Shown here piece by piece: positions 56,523-64,000 of a DNA stretch of 64,000 nucleotides. The DNA comes from Lycium barbarum (Eukaryota; Streptophyta; Magnoliopsida; Solanales; Solanaceae): assembly GCF_019175385.1 (NCBI RefSeq), contig NC_083343.1, positions 50,428,457-50,492,456 on the forward strand, in the 5' to 3' direction. Below the pieces are notes generated by a model. It was not told the origin of the DNA, searched no databases, and saw only the letters and a program-made list of their open reading frames with translations. Position numbers and translations under genes: made by a program. Position 1 is the first letter of the stretch. Each line of letters opens with the position of its first letter.

Positions 56523-56951
56523 TCATATACCCGTAGCCGGCCTGTCCTCCTCTCGGTCTGGAGGGCTGTAAAGTGAAGTATCCTCCTCATCGTCCTCCCG
56601 CCATCTGCTAAACTCGCCCTCCTCATCTCTCCCCTCCGAGTCCGAGGGATACGGATATTCTAGCAGCTCCTAGTTCACTGACGACCAAGATAAAGGGCTA
56701 GAATAATCAGTAACACTCACAGGTGTGGCTGGCTTGACATAGTGCTCTACCATAGGAGCAGCTGGAGGAGTTAACTCTGGTACAGCTTCGAAAATCTCCT
56801 CCTTCGGCGTCTCATACGAACCCTCGAACGGGTCCGTCTCGTATCTATCTCCCGACGGGTCCTCCTCCCTGGAAGTCAGGAACTCGGGGGGGATCGTCTC
56901 AGGGTCCTCGGAAGGGTCTTTCTCAATGGAATAGCTGGGACTCCTCCTGCT
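56523..56951 (-). pseudogene. Acidic Pro/Glu/Asp/Ser-rich ORF, truncated
   Basis: A minus-strand frame of about 142 codons without an ATG near its start runs from the LTR of G (which cut its 5' end) to TGA at 56523, with one in-frame TAG at 56670-56672. The sequence is strongly acidic with E-D-P-S/E-D-P-E-type and E-T-P-K-E-E motifs and P-Y-P-S-D-S-E-G-R-D-E-E-G-E. No known domain is recognised. The frame stays open and keeps a consistent amino-acid bias over its length, which argues for former coding. Confidence 0.5.
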
Positions 56952-56955
56952 TGGT

Positions 56956-59542
56956 TGTTACACCTCGGAAAGTTTTTCGTTGATGCACAAGTGAATATAC
57001 TAGTGAAGAGCACGAGTATACATTAATTCAATAATTAAGAAATGACATTCGATGACCCTAGTTAAGATTTCAAAGATGTTTGAGATAGGGGAAGGAAGTT
57101 GCCAAGAGAAGGCAAGGCATACGATCGGTAACGGAAAGGGATTACGAGTAACGAGTTAACGAGGATTTAATGATGTCTTGGAGAAGAGTGATAACGTCCC
57201 TTAGATTGGTATTGAGGTATTAGACAAGTGTTAAGAAGGTTCCATAAGGGTTGGAGATCAAACGAGTCGACGAAACAGAGCTTCGAAATACTGGGGATTA
57301 TACGGCCAAAAATACCGGCCGTATAAAATATACGGTCCGTATGTTGGGGCCGTATAATCAGCCCAGAATGACATACATCTCTGGACCAAATATACGGCCC
57401 GTATAAAATGTACGGACCGTATGTTGGTCCGTATATCTGGTTGGGATCATATTTGGTTCATTAAATAAGGGACCAAGTTCTATTTCATTTTATTTCCATA
57501 TCACACCCCTTCTCTCTAAAACATCTCTCTACATTTATTCCACAAGAATTCAAGAGGTATTAATGATCAACAACATAAACTAAGTGAATCAAGTGCAAGA
57601 AAACCCATTAAAGGTCATTCAAGTCAAGAAATCTCATTGGAGATGAACTAGGGTTTTTGCTCAAGTGAAGTATTACCAACCAAGGCTTGTTCCTACAACA
57701 TCTAAGGTAAGATTTATGGTATTTCTATGTTGTTTAAGGTATTTGAGAGTTTAAATACTTGGATTGTAGAAGGGGATAGAAATATGGGTCATGAATGTGG
57801 AATAGTGCCATTTTGAGTAGTAGTTTGAATTGAGTCATGATTCCTGATGTGTTGTGATATAAATATGTTATAAATGATGTTGAGAACACGGGATAAGAAA
57901 CGTATGTGAATGAACGTAGTCGTGTGTTATGACCATGGATATGGGTGATTGAAAGTGAATTGAGAAATGTGGATGAATAAGGACTACTGTTATGATATTG
58001 TGAATGTATTATTGACGTTTTGGAGTTGATATACGCAAGGGAGGAATGTCGTATAAATAAAGGAGATGCTGTTCGATTTTCTCTAGTTTTAGTCATGTAT
58101 GCTAGCTATCGATTTCTAATGATAGTATAACTTTAATGAAGGTAGAAACGTGAGCGCAGGAGGAGAACGCGCAAATGGTAAATAAGTTGAACGGAACGGT
58201 ATGTAAGGCTAACCCTTTTTTCATAAGGCATGGTTCTTTGGCCAATCATCTAAATCTTCTATAAGTCTATGATGTCCTTCAAATGATTCGATCTTCCGAG
58301 CTATTAAGCTCACGATCTTTGATATGCTACGATTGTACTAAGTTCCACCTATGACAAGTAAGCCTATAAACATAGATGTAATGACTGACGATAATAGTGA
58401 CAATGATATTGATGACGACTACAATGGTAATAGCAATGACGATAACGGTGACGATGATGATTGTGATGATAATAGTAAAGATGCTTATGAGCTATTATGT
58501 ATATGTATGTATGTATGACTATTATGGAACCCCAAGCTTATAAGGCCAGGTAGAATATGTATGTATGTTTATGTAACGCGCGCGCACCACTGCAGTTGGG
58601 TACGGACAACACTGAGCCTTGGTAGGGCCAGGTATGTGTAACACTAAGCCTTGGTTGGCCAGGTACGTATGATCACCGAGCCTAGCTATGGTCGGGTACG
58701 TGAAACACCAAACCTTTGTGGTCGGGTATGCTATGTAAATGATATGTGTATGACATGAATATGTATATACTATGGGTAGGTCTATGATATAGATATGAGT
58801 TTGATATGATTACGAATAAGAATATGTACATGATATGAATGTGAATAAGGATATGTAAATGAGTACGGATATGAATATGGATATGGATGCAGATGTTTGT
58901 ACACAATCACGCACTCGAAATGGAAAGTCCCTATGCAAGGCAAGTAAGTGCTTATGACGATGACTCCACTATCTCCCATCTTATGCTATTTCTTATATTG
59001 CTTATTATGCTTCTATATTGATGTTGATCATGCTTTACATACTCAGTACATTCTTCGTACTGAAGTCCTTTTGTTTGTGAACGCTGCGTCATGCCCGCAG
59101 GTGCCCAGGGAGACAGACTTGATCCATAGCTACATTCTCAGGGACTGCATAGTGGAGCTCTATTTCATTCGGAGTTGTAGCTTTTGGGTACTTATTCTTT
59201 TGTGTACATAATTATGGGCATAGGGGGGTCCTGTCCCGCTTATGTGACATGACATACTCTCCTTAGAGGCTCGTAGACATGTGTATGGTTAGATATGTTT
59301 GGTCTTGTCGGCCTATATTTTGTATATCATTTTGTTAGCCTTGTCGGCTTATGTACATGGATATGGCATAGATGCCAATGATGATATAAAGGTATTGTTG
59401 TCCAATGGGACTAGCATGATGGATGAATATAAATATATGTTTTATTATGTGGCTCACCTAGATGTAAGTGTAAAGATAGGCTAAGGGGTGCCCGGGTGGG
59501 TTGGCCCCGGGTGCTCGTCGCGGCCCTAGTCGGGTCGTGACA
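56956..59542 (+). repeat. 5' LTR of gypsy element G
   Basis: TGTTACACCTCGG to GGGTCGTGACA followed by PBS. Modules: ATACGGYCCGTAT palindromes (57297-57440), TATA-like ATTAAATAAGGGACC (57460), donor-like AAGGTAAGA (57705) and GGTATGTAAGG (58199), CACCACTGCAGTTGGG (58583), minisatellite (58530-58740), TCAGTAC...GTACTGA hairpin (59043-59063), GGGGTCCTGTCCCGC hairpin (59226). LTR ends resemble D, so G and D are sister families, but the palindrome word differs. Confidence 0.93.
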
Positions 59543-59546
59543 AAAG

Positions 59547-59558
59547 TGGTATCAGAGC
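59547..59558 (+). other. Primer binding site of element G
   Basis: TGGTATCAGAGC, perfect initiator-Met tRNA type, four bases (AAAG) after the LTR. Confidence 0.95.
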
Positions 59559-59604
59559 AGTTCAGTCCTAGGGTTTATCTACGAGCCGTGTCTAGTAGAA
59601 TCTT

Positions 59605-59639
59605 TGTTATGGGTGTGTTGCGTGCCACACTTATAAACA
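59605..59639 (+). ncRNA. Leader hairpin (element G), loop palindrome damaged
   Basis: Same stem as K (TGTTAT...ATAAACA and GTGTG/CACAC) with loop TTGCGTGC. A single C-to-T change relative to K's GCGCGC breaks loop self-complementarity, consistent with decay of this copy. Confidence 0.55.
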
Positions 59640-59667
59640 AGAGGCTGCGGGCATTTTAGGAATAAAT

Positions 59668-59752
59668 GACCTTCTTTCTTCATAAGAAGCGTGCGATAGA
59701 GCAATGATATAAGAACTTCTTGTTCCTTAACCATGTGTCGTGTATTTCAGAA
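59668..59752 (+). promoter_or_regulatory. Conserved leader block, branch point and acceptor-like site before gag (element G)
   Basis: GACCTTCTTTCTTCATAAG with CGTGCGATAGAGC (59668-59703) is shared with E, I and K. TTCCTTAAC (59723-59731) is a strong branch-point-like motif, followed 18 bases later by TTTCAG (59745-59750), three bases before the gag ATG (59753). Confidence 0.5.
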
Positions 59753-60589
59753 ATGCCTGTAAAGAGAAAGGCTACAGCAGCCCAAAAGGGCAAGACGGTG
59801 GCAGAAAAGCGGGCTGAAAGAGCACCGCTACCGGTAGTAGAGGAAAGTGAGTCCCAGAGTGCGGCTCAATCTCAGTCCTCCCGTTCAGTACCTAAATTAG
59901 AGGAGCATGAGGGAGCCTCAGCCCCAGCTCCAGCACCTCCGGCTCCTCCACTAGATGTTTCAGGCCAAGATGTAAAAGAGGCCATACATTTGCTTACTCA
60001 ATTGGTTGCTGCCCAGACTCAGCGGCAAAGTACAGGGCAAGGTGATAGGGCTGTTAGTGCAAGGGCCCGTGACTTCATTAGCTTAAATCCCCCGAAATTA
60101 TTTGGATCAAATCCGGATGAGGACGCTCAAAATTTTATTGATGGTATGTTGAGGACGCTTCAGTTGATACATGCTTTGGAAACTGAATCGGTGGAGCTAG
60201 CGTCATATAGATTGAGGGATGTATCGATCCATTGGTACACAGTTTTGATGGCTTCACGGGGAGCCAATGCACCTCCCCCAGTATGGCAAGAGTTTGTTGA
60301 TGCTTTCCTCCGACATTATATGCCTCCAGAAGTTCGGCGAGCTAGAGCCGACAAGTTCTTGAATCTGAGGCAAGGTAGCATGAGTGCTTTAGAGTATTGT
60401 CTCCGCTTCAATTCTTTGGCTAGGTATGCTTCGGCCATGGTAGCGAATATGGGTGACCGGGTGCACCGATTTGTGAAGGGCCTAGGGCCACATTTGATGG
60501 ATAGGTGCTTGACTGCGTCCCTTCAGGACAATATGGATATTGCACGCATTCAGGCCTATGCTCAGAACTTAGAAGAAAGCCTACAGTAG
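59753..60589 (+). CDS. Gag capsid part (element G)
   Basis: 279 codons from ATG 59753 (M-P-V-K-R-K). A Lys/Glu/Pro-rich N-terminus precedes the retrotransposon gag domain: [56 protein letters not shown] longer frame from 59720 begins in the leader and is unlikely to be used. It ends at TAG where Gln is normal; the rest of gag continues in the same frame with further stops. Confidence 0.9.
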   Translation: MPVKRKATAAQKGKTVAEKRAERAPLPVVEESESQSAAQSQSSRSVPKLEEHEGASAPAPAPPAPPLDVSGQDVKEAIHLLTQLVAAQTQRQSTGQGDRAVSARARDFISLNPPKLFGSNPDEDAQNFIDGMLRTLQLIHALETESVELASYRLRDVSIHWYTVLMASRGANAPPPVWQEFVDAFLRHYMPPEVRRARADKFLNLRQGSMSALEYCLRFNSLARYASAMVANMGDRVHRFVKGLGPHLMDRCLTASLQDNMDIARIQAYAQNLEESLQ

Positions 60590-60874
60590 CAAATAAGTGA
60601 ACGCGAGCATGATAGAGGACATAGCAAGAGGGCCAAATTTTTGGGTCGGATGAGTGAGTTTAGAGGTGGGCACAGGCAGCAAGTTTCTAGGCATTCAGGC
60701 TATTCTATGACCAGTGCGCCTCCACGGTTTTCAGGCTAGAGATTCGATAGATCTACTCGTTCCGGGCCGAATAAAAGTTTTTTAGGGTCTTAGTTCATAG
60801 GTGATTTGGGTCAAACAAGGCCACCCGTACCACGATGTTCCCAGTGTGGGAAGTTGCATTGGGGTCAATGTTGA
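60590..60874 (+). pseudogene. Gag basic linker (element G), multiple stops
   Basis: Readable continuation of gag (H-D-R-G-H-S-K-R-A, R-Q-Q-V-S-R-H-S-G-Y, then C-S-Q-C-G-K-L-H-W-G-Q-C) interrupted by TAG near 60738 and 60792 and TGA near 60872. The stops fit single C-to-T changes in Gln or Arg codons. Confidence 0.8.
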
Positions 60875-61786
60875 TTGGGTTCAGAGTCTTGTTATTCATG
60901 TGGTCGACCAGGCCATATTATGCGTGATTGCCCCTCGATTCATGGTAGGGGTAGGACCCAGCCTTTGCGGTCGGTAGCTGGATCTTCATCATCTGTACGC
61001 CCTATGGGGACAGGTTCACATGCGCCAGTCGGCCATGGTAGAGGCAGAGGGAGAGTCCCCAGTTCTAGCGGTCCTCAGCACCGTATTTATGCTTTGGCTG
61101 GACGCCAAGATCTTGACTCTTCTCCTGACGTGATCACAGGTATATTATCGATATTCTCTCATGATGTATATGCCTTGATTGATCCAGGCTCCACATTGTC
61201 ATATGTTACTCCATATATTGCGGGTCGATTTAGAGGCGAACCGGAGTCGATAAAACCTTTCGAAGTGTTTACACCCGTCGGTGAATCGGTAATAGCTAGC
61301 CGAGTATATAGAAATTGTGTAATTGTGATTTGTGACCGTCGTACTATGGTTGACTTGCATAAGCTAAAAATGGTGGACTTTGATGTTATTATGGGCATGG
61401 ATTGGTTGGCTTCCTGCTATGCCAATGTTGATTGTAGAATGAAAATGGTTCGTTTCCAATTTCCGAAAGAACCAGTTCTAGAATGGAAAGGGAATACTGC
61501 GTCACCAAAAGGTAGGTTTATTTCCTATCTAAAGGCATGGAAAATGATCACGAAAGGATGTATTTATCATCTAGTTCGGGTTCAAGATGTAGAAGTTGAA
61601 TCGCCAACTCTTCAGACTGTTCCTGTAGTAAATGAATTTCCGGATGTGTTCCCGGAAGAGCTTCCAGGCCTTCCTCCCGAGCGGGAGATTGATTTTTCTA
61701 TTGATGTGTTGCCGGACACCAAGCCTATATCTATTCCTCCATATAGAATGGCTCCCGCAGAATTGAAAGAGTTGAAGAGCAATTGA
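60875..61786 (+). CDS. Gag zinc knuckle and protease (element G)
   Basis: 303 codons: zinc knuckle [14 protein letters not shown] at the start, Gly/Arg/Ser-rich linker, protease with [10 protein letters not shown] (about residue 108) and D-V-I-M-G-M-D-W-L, then the spacer to RT ([22 protein letters not shown]). It ends by frameshift at about 61780 where RT begins in another frame. Confidence 0.9.
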   Translation: MGSESCYSCGRPGHIMRDCPSIHGRGRTQPLRSVAGSSSSVRPMGTGSHAPVGHGRGRGRVPSSSGPQHRIYALAGRQDLDSSPDVITGILSIFSHDVYALIDPGSTLSYVTPYIAGRFRGEPESIKPFEVFTPVGESVIASRVYRNCVIVICDRRTMVDLHKLKMVDFDVIMGMDWLASCYANVDCRMKMVRFQFPKEPVLEWKGNTASPKGRFISYLKAWKMITKGCIYHLVRVQDVEVESPTLQTVPVVNEFPDVFPEELPGLPPEREIDFSIDVLPDTKPISIPPYRMAPAELKELKSN

Positions 61787-62271
61787 AAGACTTGATTGAG
61801 AAAGGCTTTATTAGGCCTAGTTCATCCCCGTGGAGAGCACCCATATTGTTTGTCCGAAAGAAAAATGGCTCCTTGAGAATGTGCATTGACTATCGGCAAT
61901 TGAATAAGGTGACGATTAAGAACATATATCCTCTTCCGAGGATTGATGACTTATTTGATCAATTACAAGGCGCCAAATGGTTTTCAAAGATAGATTTGAG
62001 GTTCGGGTATCACCAAGTGAGAGTTAGGGAGAAAGATATCCCTAAGACAGCTTTCAGAACAAGATATGGTCATTTTGAGTTCCGGGTAATGTCATTTGGG
62101 CTAACTAATGCACCGACAGTGTTTATGGATTTGATGAACAATGTGTTCAGGCCCTTCCTAGATCTATTTGTGATTGTATTCATCGACGATATCTGGTGTA
62201 TTCTAGATCCGAGGAAGAACATGCGGATCATTTGTGTACTGTCCTTAGAGTTCTTCAAACTCGAGAGTTGA
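61783..62271 (+). CDS. Reverse transcriptase, first part (element G)
   Basis: RT motifs [25 protein letters not shown] (S to F), F-G-L-T-N-A-P and catalytic F-I-D-D. Immediately after the D-D the frame shifts (near 62192), and the last 30 codons are out of frame. RT continues at 62196-62378 in the next frame. Confidence 0.9.
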   Translation: MKDLIEKGFIRPSSSPWRAPILFVRKKNGSLRMCIDYRQLNKVTIKNIYPLPRIDDLFDQLQGAKWFSKIDLRFGYHQVRVREKDIPKTAFRTRYGHFEFRVMSFGLTNAPTVFMDLMNNVFRPFLDLFVIVFIDDIWCILDPRKNMRIICVLSLEFFKLES

Positions 62272-62563
62272 TTGCAAAATTTTCTAAGTGTGAGTTTTGG
62301 TTGAACTCAGTGACGTTTTTGGGCACATTGTTGCAGCCAATGGTATTCGAGTGGATAGCCAAAAGATTGAGGCCGTGAAGACTTGGTCAAGGCCCACGAC
62401 TCCTACGGAGGTTTGTAGCTTTCTGGGCTGAGTAGGTTATTACAGGAGATTTGTTGAAGGTTTTTCTTCTATTTCTGCACCACTCACAAAGTTGACCTAG
62501 AAATCAGCAAAGTTTCAACGGACATATACTTGTGAACATAGTTTCCAAGAGTTAAAAGGTAGA
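62196..62563 (+). pseudogene. RT thumb/connection region (element G), broken
   Basis: Starts [24 protein letters not shown] one-base loss near 62318 shifts frame before the G-H-I-V-A-A motif. The remainder carries TGA in the F-L-G-L-A-G-Y-Y motif (about 62430) and TAG near 62500. Confidence 0.8.
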
Positions 62564-63016
62564 TTGACTTCTGCCCCCGTCCTGACACTTCCAGAGGGAT
62601 TGGAGGGATATGTTGTTTATTGCGATGCTTTAGGCGTTGGGCTAGGCTATGTGTTAATGCAACATGGTAAGGTGATCGCGTATGCTTCAAGGCAATTACG
62701 GAAACATGAGAAGAATTACCCAACACATGATCTAGAATTGGCGGCAGTGGTTCATGCATTAAAGATATGGAGACATTATCTATATGGTGTCCATGTGGAT
62801 ATTTATACAGATCATAAGAGTCTCCAATATATCTCCAAGCAAAAGGAGTTGAATTTCCGGCAACAACGATGGTTGGAACTGCTAAAGGATTATGATGTTG
62901 ATATCTTGTATCACCTCGGAAAAACGAATGTTGTGGCTGATGCTCTTAGCCGTAGGTCTATGGGAAATTTGTGTTGTGTTCAACCAGAGAAAAGAGAAAT
63001 GGCTCATGAGCTCTAG
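62564..63016 (+). CDS. RNase H (element G)
   Basis: 150 codons: [10 protein letters not shown] (first catalytic D), [11 protein letters not shown] in D-L-E-L-A-A, D in [14 protein letters not shown] and A-D-A-L-S-R-R. Degrades the RNA strand during cDNA synthesis. Closed by TAG at E-L-(Q)-Q. Confidence 0.88.
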   Translation: MTSAPVLTLPEGLEGYVVYCDALGVGLGYVLMQHGKVIAYASRQLRKHEKNYPTHDLELAAVVHALKIWRHYLYGVHVDIYTDHKSLQYISKQKELNFRQQRWLELLKDYDVDILYHLGKTNVVADALSRRSMGNLCCVQPEKREMAHEL

Positions 63017-63261
63017 CAGGTAGCTAGCCTAGGAGTTCGAGTAGTGGACTCAGGTAACAGGGGAACTACTATTTAGAATTCAGCAGTCTCGTCGCTAGTT
63101 GCGGAAGTGAAAGAGTGGCAATACGAAGATTCCATGCTAATGCATTACAGAGATACCCTCCCTCAGAAAGGGGAGTCACCATTTGAGCTTTCAGGAGATG
63201 GATTCTCCGGTGCCAAGGCAGATTATGCGTTTCTGAAGTGGCAGGTTTACGCCACTAGATA
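63017..63261 (+). pseudogene. RNase H-integrase linker (element G), stops present
   Basis: Aligns with D's linker ([18 protein letters not shown]), with TAG near 63074 and a frameshift before the integrase zinc site near 63200-63260. Confidence 0.7.
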
Positions 63262-63720
63262 TTGAGAGAAGCTCATTGTTCCCGTTATTCTGTTCACCCC
63301 GGTGCGACGAAAATGTATCATGATCTTAAGTCTATATATTGGTGGAATGGGATGAAGAAGGACATAGCGGAATTCGTGGCTCAATTTCCCAACTGTCAAC
63401 AAGTGAAAATTGAGCACCAAATGCCGGACGGATTGTTGCAAGCTATAGAAATTCCAACTTGGAAGTGGGAAGTAATTAACATGGACTTCATTACAGGCTT
63501 ACCCCATTCTCGACGTAAGTATGATTCTATATGGGTGATTGTGGATAGACTCACTAAGTCAGATTATTTCTTGCCAGTCAGAACGACGTATGTGGCAGAA
63601 GATTATGCAAAGCTCTATGTTAAAGAGATAGTGCGACTTCATGGTGTTCCGGTATCTATTATCTCAGACAGAGGAACCCAGTTTACGACCAATTTTGGAA
63701 GTCCTTCCAAGAGGGTTTAG
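63262..63720 (+). CDS. Integrase zinc site and core, first part (element G)
   Basis: 152 codons: H-C-S-R-Y-S-V-H-P-G-A-T-K-M and F-P-N-C (first Cys of the CPNC pair replaced by Phe), core D in [10 protein letters not shown] in I-S-D-R-G-T-Q-F. The frame is lost near 63695 just after T-N-F-G, before the catalytic Glu. Confidence 0.88.
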   Translation: MREAHCSRYSVHPGATKMYHDLKSIYWWNGMKKDIAEFVAQFPNCQQVKIEHQMPDGLLQAIEIPTWKWEVINMDFITGLPHSRRKYDSIWVIVDRLTKSDYFLPVRTTYVAEDYAKLYVKEIVRLHGVPVSIISDRGTQFTTNFGSPSKRV

Positions 63721-64000
63721 GGACCCAAGTGAGCCTTAACATGGCATTTCACCCGCAGACTAATGGACAAGCTGAGCGTACCATTCAGACTCTTGAAGAT
63801 ATGTTGCAGGCATGTATGATAGATTTTGGAGGAAATTGGGATGATCACTTGCCACTCATTGAATTTTCTTATAACAATAGTTACCATTCTAGCATTCAAA
63901 TGGCACCGTATGAGGCTATATATGGGCGAAAGTGTAGATCCCCAATTGGGTGGTTCGAGGTAGGAGATACTAAGTTGATAGGGCCAGACTTGGTCCAGCA
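63696..64000 (+). pseudogene. Integrase core end (element G), continues beyond the window
   Basis: Resumes one frame over: [22 protein letters not shown] (catalytic E), N-N-S-Y-H-S-S-I, Y-G-R-K-C-R-S-P-I-G. Open to the window end, where the C-terminal domain and chromodomain would follow. Confidence 0.85.

Larger units (their letters stand above)
55794..56955 (-). other. Fragment between K and G with 5S-derived segment and acidic ORF
   Basis: A 1.16-kb piece of unassigned sequence cut on both sides by LTRs. It carries a 5S-like segment and a minus-strand open frame. The combination of a 5S-derived segment with retrotransposon-style surroundings parallels the internal region of element I, so this is probably part of another non-autonomous element. 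Confidence 0.45.

Overview
The window is plant repeat DNA made almost entirely of nested LTR retrotransposons. No host protein gene, tRNA or intact rRNA gene is visible. The coding sequences are Ty3/gypsy chromovirus (Tekay/Del type: gag, protease, RT, RNase H, integrase, C-terminal chromodomain), one Ty1/copia element and one Sirevirus-like copia derivative. PBS sites match plant initiator-Met tRNA (TGGTATCAGAGC). The long (2.2-3.1 kb) LTRs with a minisatellite look like Solanaceae elements; that placement rests on recall, not on a search.

Layout, left to right. (1) 1-5876: right part of a + strand non-autonomous gypsy element A (coding-free internal region, PPT, 3' LTR 3178-5876). A sits inside the RT gene of copia element C, which lies on the minus strand (5877 to about 11880). 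C is also interrupted by solo LTR B (6318-8558, TSD GTACT). (2) About 11880-15662: a minus-strand Sirevirus-like relic with 3' LTR, three PPT-like tracts, an env-like region and the 3' end of gag, but no pol. (3) 15663-36718: gypsy element D (minus, TSD AGGAG), with the younger, nearly complete gypsy element E (17082-28488, TSD GTATT) in its 3' LTR. D's gag start and leader are replaced by a second copy of the Sirevirus flank (33928-34210). (4) 36724-46802: LTR H (+), split by non-autonomous element I (minus, 38475-46090, TSD GCAAG), which carries a 5S-rRNA-derived segment. (5) 46803-55793: truncated LTR J (minus), then element K (+) with a gag lacking the capsid region, a purine-rich filler and a broken chromodomain tail. 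(6) 55794-56955: a fragment with another 5S-derived segment and an acidic ORF. (7) 56956-64000: gypsy element G (+), 5' LTR plus decayed gag-pol, running off the window end. Order of events inferred from nesting: C before A and B; the Sirevirus relic before D; D before E; H before I.

The most interesting signals are non-coding and recur across otherwise different element families. (a) A leader hairpin about 50 nt after the PBS has an 8-nt loop containing a 6-nt self-complementary sequence that differs between families (GTGCAC, GCGCGC, GCCGGC), as expected of a retroviral-type kissing-loop dimerisation site. (b) Just upstream of the TATA-like box, each LTR family carries its own GC-rich palindromic 'signature', and this expanded in one LTR of element I. 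(c) Consensus splice donors lie in the LTRs, and a branch-point/acceptor pair lies just before gag. (d) Several short hairpins are conserved across all families, including AACATTCG-AGGA-CGAATGTT before every PPT. Together the LTR, leader, gag-pol and PPT parts form ordinary retrotransposon life-cycle machinery; most copies here are broken, and E is the closest to functional.
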